NCBI RefSeq assembly: GCF_010726245.1
Contig: NZ_AP022561.1
Coordinates: 3,534,001-3,598,000 of the forward strand
Direction of reading: 5' to 3'
DNA from: Mycolicibacterium aichiense
Lineage (GTDB): Bacteria > Actinomycetota > Actinomycetes > Mycobacteriales > Mycobacteriaceae
Length of the DNA stretch: 64,000 bases
Below, one piece after another: positions 9,211-18,021 of the stretch (positions within the stretch are counted from its first letter, which is position 1; every line of letters starts with the position of its first letter). Below the pieces are notes generated by a model, which did not search any database, was not told the DNA's origin, and was given only the letters and a program-made list of their open reading frames with translations. A program made the translations under genes and the position numbers.

Positions 9211-9228
9211 CGTCACCTTCGGGTGACG
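9211..9228 (+). terminator. UUCG-tetraloop hairpin after the DUF4185 gene
   Basis: CGTCACC-TTCG-GGTGACG forms a perfect 7-bp stem closed by the very stable C(UUCG)G tetraloop, 10 bp after the stop codon. The T tract is weak, which is usual for mycobacterial terminators. Confidence 0.6.
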
Positions 9229-9275
9229 TTCACTCCACCTGAGTCCATTTTTCAAACTCTGCTAGCCTGACTGCT

Positions 9276-9767
9276 GTGACCGTCGACCGCGACCTGTTCA
9301 GTGCCGAAAACTGTTCGGTCAAGCGAGCACTGGACATCGTCGGCGAGAAGTGGACATTGCTGGTTCTGCGCGAGGCGCTGTACGGCGCCCGGCGCTTCGA
9401 GCGGTTCCAGAGCCGCATCGGCTGCCCCCGCCAGGTTCTCACCGACCGCCTGAACACGCTCGTCGCGGCGGGCGTGCTGCGGAAGGTGCCCTATCAGGAG
9501 CCCGGCCAGCGTGAGCGTCACGAGTACCGACTGACGGAGAAGGGCCGCGACCTGCTCCCGGCCGTGATCGCGTTGATGCACTGGGGCGACAAGTGGGAGG
9601 CCGACGCGGCCGGTCCACCGGTCGAGGTCGTGCACCGAGAGTGCGGCCATCCCGTCGAACTGATTCTGCGATGTCGCGACGACCACGCCCCGCTGACCGC
9701 CCATGACACAGAACCGCGGCCGGGCCCCGGCGCCCGCCCTGCCAAGACCGGAAAGACGAGTAGATGA
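9276..9767 (+). CDS. HxlR family transcriptional regulator
   Basis: A 163-residue winged-helix regulator. The N-terminal ENCSVKRALDIVGEKWTLLVLREALYG is the HxlR signature with the conserved cysteine (Cys13 region) and the W-T-L-L-V-L-R helix; the recognition helix follows in PRQVLTDRLNTLVAAG and the wing in YRLTEKGRDL. A second Cys-rich part near residue 115 (RECGHPVELILRC) is common in actinobacterial members. The GTG at 9276 has a -10-like TAGCCT ending 7 bases upstream, so the mRNA may be leaderless. It overlaps the thioesterase gene by ATGA and may control that operon. Confidence 0.9.
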   Translation: MTVDRDLFSAENCSVKRALDIVGEKWTLLVLREALYGARRFERFQSRIGCPRQVLTDRLNTLVAAGVLRKVPYQEPGQRERHEYRLTEKGRDLLPAVIALMHWGDKWEADAAGPPVEVVHRECGHPVELILRCRDDHAPLTAHDTEPRPGPGARPAKTGKTSR

Positions 9768-10576
9768 CCACCACCACGGCCCACCCCTTCGATACCGCAA
9801 TCAGCCTGTCGGACAACACCAATGGAGGATATGTCGGCCAGACCACGCCGGAGTACGCGAACATGGTGGGCCCGTTCGGCGGGGTGACGGCCGCCGCGAT
9901 TGTGCGGGCGATCGAGCGGCACCCGGATCGGACCGGCGAACCCATCGCGCTGACCGTCAACTATCTCGCTCCGGTGAGCGACGGCGCCTTCGATGTCGCC
10001 GTGCGTGCCGTCCGCACCAACCGGACCAACCAACACTGGATCGCCGAGGTCAGCCAGGACCGCGGAATCACCACCACGGCCACCGCGGTCTTCGGGGTCC
10101 GCCGGGATGCCTGGTCGGACACCGAACTCACGATGCCCGATGTACCCGATCCTGAAAGCACCTCGCATACAACGGTTCCCGGCCCCGTCCCGTGGATGCG
10201 CAACTATGACATGCACTATGTCGAGGGCGCTGTGCCGACCGACGCGGCAGAAAGCGCGTCGTCGACGACGACGCTCTGGGTGCGACAACGCCCGGCCCGC
10301 ACGCTGGATTTCCCGGCACTGAGCGCGCTCACCGATGTCTTCTACCCACGGGTGTTCCTGCGCCGCGGCCGGATGCTGCCTGCCGGCACCATCTCGCTGA
10401 CCACCTACTTCCACGTCGATGGCGCCGAACTCGCCGAGCAGGGCACCGACTACGTCCTGGCCAGCGCGCACGCCCAGCGTTTCGCCCGCGGATACTTCGA
10501 TCAGACCGCGCAAATCTGGGGCCGCAGTGGGACCCTGCTGGCCACCAGCCACCAGATCGTCTACTACAAAGACTGA
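9764..10576 (+). CDS. Acyl-CoA thioesterase family protein (TesB-like double hotdog)
   Basis: A 270-residue protein of the thioesterase superfamily with two hotdog halves. The first half has YANMVGPFGGVTAAAIVRAIE, the usual helix of the TesB/4HBT-like family, and the second ends with FHVDGAELAEQGTDYVLASAHAQRFARGYFDQTAQIW, where the Asp and Gln near the end are the usual active-site positions. It probably hydrolyses acyl-CoAs in the cytosol. It is translationally coupled to the HxlR gene upstream (ATGA overlap) and directly abuts the TVP38-family gene downstream, which suggests a lipid-related operon. Confidence 0.85.
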   Translation: MTTTTAHPFDTAISLSDNTNGGYVGQTTPEYANMVGPFGGVTAAAIVRAIERHPDRTGEPIALTVNYLAPVSDGAFDVAVRAVRTNRTNQHWIAEVSQDRGITTTATAVFGVRRDAWSDTELTMPDVPDPESTSHTTVPGPVPWMRNYDMHYVEGAVPTDAAESASSTTTLWVRQRPARTLDFPALSALTDVFYPRVFLRRGRMLPAGTISLTTYFHVDGAELAEQGTDYVLASAHAQRFARGYFDQTAQIWGRSGTLLATSHQIVYYKD

Positions 10577-11305
10577 ATGCACGACGATTCCGAACCGCCC
10601 GCAACCCGGCGGTGGCCGCACGTGCTGCGGCTCGTGCTGTTCGTCGCGGCCCTGCTGACGCTGTTCTACCTCGTTGCGGTGTCCAGGGTCATCGACCCGG
10701 CCGGTGTACGCGCCGCGGTATCGGCGGCCGGGCCCGCCGCCCCCCTGGTGTACGTCGTGGTGTCGGCGGGATTGGCCGCCGTGTTCGTTCCGGGCCCGCT
10801 GCTGGCAGCGGGCAGCGGCGTGTTGTTCGGGCCGCTGCTGGGTACGTTCGTCACTCTCGGGTCGACGGTCTTGACGGCGGTCATCGCCGCCCTGCTGGGC
10901 AGGCGAGCCGGCCGTGACAGTGCCAGAGCTCTGCTCGGCCCCGACTGGTCGGCGCGCATCGACTCCCAGATCCAGCGCCGCGGCCTGTGGGCGGTGGTGG
11001 GTCAGCGGTTCGTGCCGGGGATCTCCGATGCACTGGCGTCCTACGCATTCGGCGCGTTCGGAATGCCGTTGTGGCAGATGGCGGTTGGTGCGTTCGTCGG
11101 GTCCGCGCCGCGCGCATTCGTGTATACCGCACTGGGCGCGTCGATTTCGGACCTGTCCTCGCCGCTGGGCTATACCGCGATCGCGGTGTGGTGCGTCACC
11201 GCGATCATTGGGGCATACGCCGCCCATCGCGGCTATCGCGGCTGGCGCGGGCGGCGCGAGGGCGGGTCCCTCCCCGGGGGTGAGGAGGGACCCACTCCCG
11301 GTTAG
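10577..11305 (+). CDS. TVP38/TMEM64 family membrane protein
   Basis: A 242-residue polytopic inner-membrane protein with about five to six helices. The signature of the TVP38/TMEM64 (DedA-like, VTT domain) family is visible: FVPGPLLAAGSGVLFGPLLGTF, then RFVPGISDALASYAFGAFGMPLWQMAVGAFVGSAPRAFVYT. Members are linked to lipid scrambling or flipping and membrane homeostasis. The start ATG is one base after the thioesterase stop, so the gene is third in that operon. The C-terminal tail (GGSLPGGEEGPTPG) is encoded by a perfect 10-bp hairpin at 11264-11293. Confidence 0.88.
   Translation: MHDDSEPPATRRWPHVLRLVLFVAALLTLFYLVAVSRVIDPAGVRAAVSAAGPAAPLVYVVVSAGLAAVFVPGPLLAAGSGVLFGPLLGTFVTLGSTVLTAVIAALLGRRAGRDSARALLGPDWSARIDSQIQRRGLWAVVGQRFVPGISDALASYAFGAFGMPLWQMAVGAFVGSAPRAFVYTALGASISDLSSPLGYTAIAVWCVTAIIGAYAAHRGYRGWRGRREGGSLPGGEEGPTPG
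11264..11293. terminator. Hairpin inside the 3' end of the TVP38 gene
   Basis: GGGTCCCTCC (11264-11273) pairs perfectly with GGAGGGACCC (11284-11293) around a 10-base loop. The hairpin is inside the last codons of the TVP38 gene and just before the convergent gene ends at 11302, so it could stop transcription from both sides. There is no T run. Confidence 0.5.
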
Positions 11306-12459
11306 CGGCCGCTGTGTCCGCGACCGCCCGCTTTGTGCTGGTGCTTCGGGCCGGCCGTGCCCGACTTGCCGTCGTTGCCGTCCTTCGTTGTAGTCGAAAC
11401 GGAAGGCTTGTGCTGCAACGGCTTTGCCGATGCCTTGGCGTCTGTCGGCGCCTTGGTGTCGGTCGGTGCCGACGGATCCGTTTTCGGCTTTTCGGTAGCC
11501 GGCTTGTCGGTCGTCACCGTCGTCTCGGCGGTGGCCGACGCGGCGGGCAGTTCTTTGGTCTTCACCGCGGCAGCCGTCGTGATAGCGGCCGGCTTCAGGG
11601 CCGCTGCAATCTGGTGTGCCAGTGTCTGCAGAGTCGAAATGGGGCCTGCGGCGTTGAGGATGATTCCGCCGTCTGGTCCTATCGAGATTCCACTCGCGGA
11701 GAACAGTCCTCCAGCCAGCACCGACAGCCCCGGACTGACAAGAGGCCCCAGGTCGGGTCCGAAGCCGCCGTTGAGTACACCGTCGAGAATCGTGGCGGGA
11801 CCGGTGAGAATGGCGTTGACGACCTGACGCGGGTCGCCGGTGCGGACAGCGTCGATGACGTTTTGGGTGGCGGCGCCGGCAGCCCCCAGGCCGCTGATCA
11901 CCGGTCCGAGTAAGCCGACGACGTAGAGTCCATCCTGCAGTGGATCCCGGAATACCCCGGCAACGTTGATCAGGTTCTGAACGGGCTGGGTGACGAACTG
12001 CTCGACGGCGGGCAGCAGGTTTATCAACGGCAGGCCCACTGCCACAGGGACGGTCAGCAGAGCGTTGGTTGCCGCCTCCACATTGCCCGCCGCAAGCGAG
12101 GTAAGCACCGTCTTCACCAGGTCGGGTGACGTCTTGGTCAGCGCGGTGAATAGTCCGTTGCCCGCGTCGCCCAAGGCCGTCCCGAGCGCGCTGAGGCTCG
12201 CGGTCTGGTTCGCGACGATCTGTTTCAGCACCTCACCGGGGTCGGCCGCGTCGACAAGGGCCTGAAGGTTGGTACGCGCCGCCTCGAAGACCTCTCTGTA
12301 GGAGTCGATCGGGCTGACTGCCGCCGCGAGGCTCGCGTCGAAATGGAGCGCGGGCAGATGAAGGGCAGGCACCGGTGGAGCGATCGGCGAGGCGGCGATG
12401 ACGCCGGCGCCGAGCAGCGCCACACCCGCCGTGACGGAAGAACGAACAGCTCGTTGCAT
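11302..12459 (-). CDS. GjpA-type outer-membrane porin-like protein
   Basis: A 385-residue exported protein. The N-terminus is a signal sequence (QRAVRSSVTAGVALLGAGVI). The middle is a repeating Leu/Val/Ala-rich helical domain with repeated NxL.GP and PLINLLP-like segments, the pattern of the mycobacterial family annotated as outer membrane porin GjpA after Gordonia jacobaea GjpA. The last about 90 residues are a low-complexity Thr/Lys/Ala/Pro tail ending in basic KHQHKAGGRGHSGR. The open frame continues to 12528, but the ATG at 12459 places the signal peptide correctly. Porin function is inferred from the family only. Confidence 0.7.
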   Translation of the reverse strand: MQRAVRSSVTAGVALLGAGVIAASPIAPPVPALHLPALHFDASLAAAVSPIDSYREVFEAARTNLQALVDAADPGEVLKQIVANQTASLSALGTALGDAGNGLFTALTKTSPDLVKTVLTSLAAGNVEAATNALLTVPVAVGLPLINLLPAVEQFVTQPVQNLINVAGVFRDPLQDGLYVVGLLGPVISGLGAAGAATQNVIDAVRTGDPRQVVNAILTGPATILDGVLNGGFGPDLGPLVSPGLSVLAGGLFSASGISIGPDGGIILNAAGPISTLQTLAHQIAAALKPAAITTAAAVKTKELPAASATAETTVTTDKPATEKPKTDPSAPTDTKAPTDAKASAKPLQHKPSVSTTTKDGNDGKSGTAGPKHQHKAGGRGHSGR

Positions 12460-12581
12460 GAGATATCCCGAGAAGTTGAGGTTGTACTGACATTCGGAAC
12501 CTACTGCTGGGTAAGTTCGGCCTGCCATCGCACAAATTGATGAGATCGTCAGCGGGACCCCGCCGGGCTGTGCCTACGAAA

Positions 12582-15305
12582 TCAGTTGCGCCCGACCGCT
12601 TTGGCATTCATGGCGTTGGCGAGCTGCACCCGCGAACGAACTCCCATCTTGCGGAACACCGCACGTAGATGGGTGTTCACCGTATGGACCGACACACCGA
12701 GAGCGGACGCTACGGATTGATTGGTGTGGCCCTCACTCACCAGCTGGGCGACCCGCTCCTCGGCCCTGGTCAGGCTCTCCCCGCTGCCGGTGAATGCACC
12801 AGCCCTGCTCAAGTTGCGCTCGACACCGGGCAGATAGAAGTTCGCTCCGAGCTCGGCATAGAGGTCCCACGCTTCGGTCAACGCCGCCACCGCGGTGTGC
12901 CGGTCACCTTGGTCGACCAGGACGGCACCGTAATCGGCCAGCGCTCCCGCCAACAAGAACGAGCGCGGCGACTCACGAAGGATCTTGACCGCGCTGCGTA
13001 GCGTCCCCGCGTCGCCGGTGACGAATCCCTCGACCTGCAGCGCCACGCCCTCGAAGCTGGCGACACCGGGATTGCGTTCGGCAGCGATCCCCGCACGTTC
13101 GACTGTCTGCCAAGCGAATTCGTCGTCGGCGGCGGCTATCGCGATGCCCGCTTGTACACGTAGCAGCTCGGGGCTCCTCGGCCACCAGGACCTCGACTGC
13201 GCCAATGAGTCCATCAGCGGCTTGAGGATTCGCACACTGTCCTCGAATCGGCCTTCGGCTCCGGCGATTCGGCCTTTGATCAACAGGGTCGGAGCCTTGC
13301 GGAAGGCGTCGTCGGCCTGTCTGGTCTTTTCGGCGGGCCGAAGCCGTTCCCGGGCCAGTGCGAGATCACCGCGGATCACCGCGACGACACTGCCGATCAG
13401 CCAGGCCTCGAATTTGTGGACATAGGTGCCCATGTCGTCACAGAGGCGGATCACCGTCATGGCGCCGGCGTCGGCTTCGACGAATCGTCCGAGCTTGAAG
13501 TCCTGCAGGAGTTGAGCGAAGACCAGAGACGGCAGGCTGTGGTCGTGGAGCTGATGTACACGAGCGAGCAGTTCCTCGGCCTCCTCGAAGCGGTCGAGCT
13601 GCTGCAGCGCCAGGACCTCGCCGGCCAGGTAGGTCGTCCCGCCCAGCGCGCGCAGGGCGCGATAGTGCCTGCGGGCCGACCCGTGTCGGCCCTCGGCGGT
13701 GCCGGCTTCGGCGAGGGCCTTCACGGCCAGCAGTTGAGTTCGCTCATCGCCGAGTGCACGCCCGCGAGCCAGGGCGGCCTCGGCGGCGTCGGTGGCCGCC
13801 GCGGCCGTCCCGGCGCGAGTGAGCACCAGAGCCTCCACCGCGGCGAGACGGGCCTGCATCTGCGGCGACACCGCGGGATGGTCCTGAACCTCGACGATCC
13901 GGCGGTCTATTTCACCAAGCTGACCCATCAACCACAGTCCCTGAGCGGCAAGCGATTGCAGGCGAGCTCGCGCTTCGATGTCAGATGTCTCCATCAGTAG
14001 CGCATCGATGACCGCGACGGCGTCGTTGCCACGCTCGGCGCGGATGAGAACCTCGGCGCACTGTTCGCCGACCTCCAGACGCCGCGGGTCCTCGGCATCG
14101 AGCAATCCGAATGCCTCCACGATCAGCGGCGCGGCCACCGAGGGCATGGTCAGCGACGTCTGCGCAGCGGCACCCCGGAGGATTTCCACCACCTCATGAT
14201 CGCCGGCCCGGGCGGCGGCGCGGGCGTGCGGCGCTGCCGCGACCACTCCCCTGCCCGACGCCACCAGATATCGGGCACATCGCAGATGCAGAGCGCGGCG
14301 AACCGCCGCGGGAACGGTCTCGTAGACCGCTTCCCGGATCAGATCGTGGGCGAATGCGATGTGGTCGCGATCTTCGGCCAGCAGGCCGCGGCCGTGAGCT
14401 TCACGCCGCTGCGCCGTGATCGCCACAATGGACCGGCCGGCGAGCAACTCGGTGGCGTCGGACAGGTCCAGCGGCCGGCCCCACACGGCCGCGAGTTCGA
14501 CCAGCTCGGCGGTGCCGTCACTGAGCGAGCGCAAGCGGCTGTCGATCGCATCGGCGAACGCCGGCGGGATGTCGTCGGTCTCCGCCCCGGCACTGCGCGC
14601 TGCGGCCACCCCCGACAGCAGCTGCACCGCCAGGAAAGGATTGCCGCCCAACGCATGCAGGCGTCGATGTGTCAGGCCTTCGGCGGGGCCACCCAGGTAG
14701 TCGCGCGCCAGTGCGTCCAGCTCGGCGTCGGTCAGCGGCCCCAGCTCCACGTCGTGCCGGTCCACGTCGTCCAGCGCACCGGCGGGCTGGGGACCGACCT
14801 CACGGCTGGCGGTCAGCCAGACCACCGGAGCCTCGGCGAGACGGGCGGGAAGCGTGTCGAGGGCGAATCGGGTGACCGGGTCGGCCCACTGCGCGTCGTC
14901 GATGACGATCAGGACGGGACTGCGCACCGAGATGTCGGCGAGCAGCGAAGCGATGCGGTCGACGAGCCACACCGGCTGGTGATGCACGGGCGCGAGGTCG
15001 GCGAAGGTCTCGGCTCCCACCAACGGCTGCGAGCCGGACCGCAGCGCGACCAGCAGCGGGGCACCTGCCGAGATCTGATCCAATTCCTCGGCCTTACCGA
15101 AGCCGACGGCGAAACCGGCCGCGGCCGCCTGCCGGGCGACCGCCTGCAGCATCGTGCTCTTACCGATGCCGGGCTCGCCGCGCAGCCGGATCACAGCGCC
15201 TTGTCGCACGTCACCGGCCCGCCGCAGCAATGTCGCCACGGCAGCGAGTTCGGCGTTTCGGCCTCTCAGGACGGGTCGTGGCATCGACGGCCCGACCCGG
15301 TGCAA
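12582..15305 (-). CDS. LuxR family regulator with AAA ATPase domain (LAL type)
   Basis: A large 907-residue regulator of the LAL type. Walker A is GEPGIGKST at residues 43-51 and Walker B is VLIVIDDAQW at 131-140, followed by a long TPR-like helical middle, and a C-terminal LuxR helix-turn-helix (NQSVASALGVSVHTVNTHLRAVFRKMGVRSRVQL, about residues 865-900). It probably senses a small molecule through the ATPase/TPR part and then activates transcription. The TTG at 15305 has an AGAGGAAA ribosome-binding site 9 bases upstream; the ATG at 15284 is the alternative but has no such site. It lies 122 bp before the GjpA-like gene on the same strand and could regulate it. Confidence 0.9.
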   Translation of the reverse strand: MHRVGPSMPRPVLRGRNAELAAVATLLRRAGDVRQGAVIRLRGEPGIGKSTMLQAVARQAAAAGFAVGFGKAEELDQISAGAPLLVALRSGSQPLVGAETFADLAPVHHQPVWLVDRIASLLADISVRSPVLIVIDDAQWADPVTRFALDTLPARLAEAPVVWLTASREVGPQPAGALDDVDRHDVELGPLTDAELDALARDYLGGPAEGLTHRRLHALGGNPFLAVQLLSGVAAARSAGAETDDIPPAFADAIDSRLRSLSDGTAELVELAAVWGRPLDLSDATELLAGRSIVAITAQRREAHGRGLLAEDRDHIAFAHDLIREAVYETVPAAVRRALHLRCARYLVASGRGVVAAAPHARAAARAGDHEVVEILRGAAAQTSLTMPSVAAPLIVEAFGLLDAEDPRRLEVGEQCAEVLIRAERGNDAVAVIDALLMETSDIEARARLQSLAAQGLWLMGQLGEIDRRIVEVQDHPAVSPQMQARLAAVEALVLTRAGTAAAATDAAEAALARGRALGDERTQLLAVKALAEAGTAEGRHGSARRHYRALRALGGTTYLAGEVLALQQLDRFEEAEELLARVHQLHDHSLPSLVFAQLLQDFKLGRFVEADAGAMTVIRLCDDMGTYVHKFEAWLIGSVVAVIRGDLALARERLRPAEKTRQADDAFRKAPTLLIKGRIAGAEGRFEDSVRILKPLMDSLAQSRSWWPRSPELLRVQAGIAIAAADDEFAWQTVERAGIAAERNPGVASFEGVALQVEGFVTGDAGTLRSAVKILRESPRSFLLAGALADYGAVLVDQGDRHTAVAALTEAWDLYAELGANFYLPGVERNLSRAGAFTGSGESLTRAEERVAQLVSEGHTNQSVASALGVSVHTVNTHLRAVFRKMGVRSRVQLANAMNAKAVGRN

Positions 15306-15372
15306 CTTGTCATTTCCTCTAACAACCCCCGATGAGCCGCGTCGCTTCCCGCGCCACGGGATACTGGCTCAC

Positions 15373-15759
15373 ATGGCTGATCGCAACGTCCTGGGCGGCC
15401 CCCTCGAACCCTGCGGAACCGATCCCATGACGGGTTTCTACCGCGACGGCTGCTGTTCCACCGGCCCGGAGGACGCCGGCAGTCACACCATCTGCGCGGT
15501 GGTGACCGCCGAATTCCTCGCCCATCAGCGCTCGATAGGCAATGACCTGTCGACCCCGATGCCGCAGTATCGGTTTCCCGGTCTGACGCCCGGTGACCGG
15601 TGGTGTGTCACAGCGCTGAACTGGCTACGCGCCCACACCGACGGGCATGCTGCGCCGGTCGTGCTGGCCTGCACTCACGAGCGGACGCTGGACGTGGTGC
15701 CGCTGGAGACTCTGCAGGAGTACGCGGTCGACGTGCCCGACGACCTGGGCGCGCTGTAG
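15373..15759 (+). CDS. DUF2237 family protein
   Basis: A 128-residue cytosolic protein that fits the DUF2237 family: start MADRNVLGGPLEPCGTDPMTGFYRDGCC, then the conserved DAGSHTICAVVTAEFLAHQRSIGNDLSTP, and RWCVTALNWLRA. It has four or five cysteines near the N-terminus (EPC, GCC) that are conserved in the family. Function is unknown. It is divergent from the LuxR-family gene and its stop is one base away from the convergent DszC-like gene. The start ATG at 15373 is favoured because the upstream extension lacks the family pattern. Confidence 0.85.
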   Translation: MADRNVLGGPLEPCGTDPMTGFYRDGCCSTGPEDAGSHTICAVVTAEFLAHQRSIGNDLSTPMPQYRFPGLTPGDRWCVTALNWLRAHTDGHAAPVVLACTHERTLDVVPLETLQEYAVDVPDDLGAL

Positions 15760-15760
15760 C

Positions 15761-16996
15761 TCAGAAGTAACCGTTGGCGGGCGGCCACGCCCCATTGACC
15801 GCGTAGTTGCCCGCCGCGTGCGCCTTGTACGCCAGCGGGTTGTGCGTGGAGACGGTTCGGACGTTGCGCCAGTGCCGATCCAGGTTCAACGCGCGAGCGG
15901 TGGCCGAGGCCCCACCGGTGTCGAAGATCCGCTCCGCAGCCGCCAGGGTCAGCCGCTCGGCGACCAGCTGCGCCTCGGCGACCACGATCGCCACCCGGGC
16001 CAGTTCGTCCGCGTCGTCGATACGACCGGAGTCCACCACTGTGTCGAGGGCGTCGGCGGCATGGAGGACCAGCGCCTCGGCGGCGGACGCGTTCGCGGCG
16101 ATCTCACCGACCGCGTGCAGTGTGAACGGATCGCCGGTGGCGGTGTCGGCCAGCGAATGCGACGCCGGACGCGCCTTGTTCTGCACGTACCAGACGGCGT
16201 CGTCGCGGGCCGCCGCCGCGATGCCCGCGGCCACCGCCGCCAGATACAACTGCAGGAACGCCGTGCTCTGACCCAGGTGCCTGCCGTCGGACACCGTGAT
16301 CACCTCGTGTGGGCGGACCTCCACGTTGGTGAATCGGGTTCCACCGCTGGCGGTGGTGCGCTGCCCGAAGCCCTCCCAGTCGTCGTACAGCTCCACGCCG
16401 TCGCGCCCGGCGGGCACGATCGCCTGCACGTCGCGACCCTCGGCATCATTGGCTGAGACCGCGATCAGATCGGCGAAAAGCGTTCCGGTGGAATAGAACT
16501 TGTAGCCGTTGAGCCGTAGCACTCCGGCACCGTCGGCGAGCAGTGTGGTGTCCGCGCCCGACGGGGTCTTGCCTTTGGCGTCGGTGATCGCATTGCCGAC
16601 GATCACGCCGGCATTGACGCGCGGAAACCACTCGTCGCGGTCAGCCTCGGTGGCACGGTTACTCAGCAACCGCTCGGCAAACCCGAAATGCGGCCGAAGT
16701 GCCTGTGCCACATTGGAGCTGCCTCGGGCGATCCGGATGACGGCGGTCAGCACATCGCGTACCGAGCCGCCGGGTCCCCCGTGGCGGGCAGGCACCCGCA
16801 GCGCCAAGGCACCGGTTCGGCGGATCGCATCGACAGCGTCGTATTGCAGAACCCGGTCGCGTTCGGCGGCAGCATCGGTGTGGCGGAGGTCGTCGACCAC
16901 GTCGGCGAGCCGCCCTAGCCGCTCCGCCGTTGTCCCGCCGTGCGGTTCGGTGGTGAATCTCGGGCGCGGCGCCACCGGGCGGGGATTCTCGCTCAT
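15761..16996 (-). CDS. Acyl-CoA dehydrogenase-fold flavin monooxygenase (DszC/SfnB-like)
   Basis: A 411-residue enzyme of the acyl-CoA dehydrogenase fold that is closer to DszC/SfnB flavin-dependent monooxygenases. Visible features are the N-terminal helical domain (ALRVPARHGGPGGSVRDVLTAVIRIARGSSNVAQ), the beta domain with GYKFYSTGTLFADLIAVSA, and the C-terminal stretch DTGGASATARALNLDRHWRNVRTVSTHNP, typical of DszC/SfnB. Such enzymes use reduced FMN and oxygen on sulfur or nitrogen compounds. It is third in an operon with the SfnG-like gene (ATGA overlap at 16993-16996) and the glutamine-synthetase-like gene. A paralogue lies at 22174. Confidence 0.88.
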   Translation of the reverse strand: MSENPRPVAPRPRFTTEPHGGTTAERLGRLADVVDDLRHTDAAAERDRVLQYDAVDAIRRTGALALRVPARHGGPGGSVRDVLTAVIRIARGSSNVAQALRPHFGFAERLLSNRATEADRDEWFPRVNAGVIVGNAITDAKGKTPSGADTTLLADGAGVLRLNGYKFYSTGTLFADLIAVSANDAEGRDVQAIVPAGRDGVELYDDWEGFGQRTTASGGTRFTNVEVRPHEVITVSDGRHLGQSTAFLQLYLAAVAAGIAAAARDDAVWYVQNKARPASHSLADTATGDPFTLHAVGEIAANASAAEALVLHAADALDTVVDSGRIDDADELARVAIVVAEAQLVAERLTLAAAERIFDTGGASATARALNLDRHWRNVRTVSTHNPLAYKAHAAGNYAVNGAWPPANGYF

Positions 16997-18021
16997 CCTT
17001 CTCCTCGGTAATGGCTGATGATCTTGTCGGCGAACCGGTCGAGTTCGGTGTCGATCGGCTGGAACTGCAACATGAACAGCTCGATCCCGGCTGCGTGGAA
17101 GGCATCGATGCGCTCGATGACCTGCTCGTAGCTGCCGACCAGACCGGCCAGCGTCCCGCCGTTGGAACCGACGCGCTTGCTGCCGGCGAGCACCTGGTAC
17201 ATCGCCGTGTTGGGATCGGTGCCGCTGGAGATCTCCGGCCGCGACTCGGCGTCGATCAGTGCTTGCAGGTGCGCCGCCTCGGCGTGCGCCTCGGCCTCGG
17301 TGGGCCGGGCAATCACAAAGGCGGACAACCCGAATCGCAGCGGTCCGCGATCACGAGGACGGGCGCGCAGATCCTCGATGAGCGCGACGGTGTCGGCGAT
17401 CGGCCTGCCGTTGATGAAGTACACATCACCGTGGGAGGCGCCCAGCGCCCGGCCCGGCTCCGACTCGCCGCCGATGTACACCGGCGGAACGTCTTTGGGC
17501 ACCGGCCGCACCAAGGCCTGCTGTCCGCCCTGCTGTCCCCCGATCCCCACATGCTGACCGCTCCACAGCTCCAGGACGGTGTCCAGCCACTGCCGGGTGT
17601 AGGCGTACCGGTCGTCATGAGCCAGCGGATCGACGCCCAATGCCTCGAGTTCGGGCAGGAACCAGCCGGTGACCACGTTGATCGACAACCGGCCGCCCGC
17701 GATGTCGGCGATGTTGGCGGCGAGCTTGGCGAACACCAACGGGTTGAACAACAGCGGCTTGATCGCCCCGATCAGCTCGATCCGGTCGGTGGCTTCAGCC
17801 AGACCGGCCAGCGTGGACCAGGTTTCCAGCACATCGTTCTCGGTGTCACTGGGATGAATCACATGCTGGGCCACCAACGTCGCGTCGAATCCCCGACTTT
17901 CGGCATGCACCAGCAGGTCGCGGGTGCGCCGGTAACTGGCGTCCGGAAGATCGTCGGGGTGGGTGCGTGCACCGTGGTTGCCGTAGACCGGCGCCCACAC
18001 CCCGAAGCGCGGCCCGCTCAT
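16993..18021 (-). CDS. LLM class flavin monooxygenase, SfnG/SsuD-like
   Basis: A 342-residue luciferase-like (TIM barrel) FMNH2-dependent monooxygenase. The start FGVWAPVYGNHG, the middle LIGAIKPLLFNPLVFAKLAANIADIAGGRLSINVVTGWF, and PVYIGGESEPGRALGASHGDVYF are characteristic of the alkanesulfonate/dimethylsulfone monooxygenase group, with the closest look being SfnG. The family releases sulfite or methanesulfinate from organosulfur compounds under sulfur starvation. It overlaps the gene upstream (glutamine-synthetase-like) by ATGA and the gene downstream (DszC-like) by ATGA, so all three are translationally coupled. The exact substrate is not known. Confidence 0.9.
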   Translation of the reverse strand: MSGPRFGVWAPVYGNHGARTHPDDLPDASYRRTRDLLVHAESRGFDATLVAQHVIHPSDTENDVLETWSTLAGLAEATDRIELIGAIKPLLFNPLVFAKLAANIADIAGGRLSINVVTGWFLPELEALGVDPLAHDDRYAYTRQWLDTVLELWSGQHVGIGGQQGGQQALVRPVPKDVPPVYIGGESEPGRALGASHGDVYFINGRPIADTVALIEDLRARPRDRGPLRFGLSAFVIARPTEAEAHAEAAHLQALIDAESRPEISSGTDPNTAMYQVLAGSKRVGSNGGTLAGLVGSYEQVIERIDAFHAAGIELFMLQFQPIDTELDRFADKIISHYRGEG

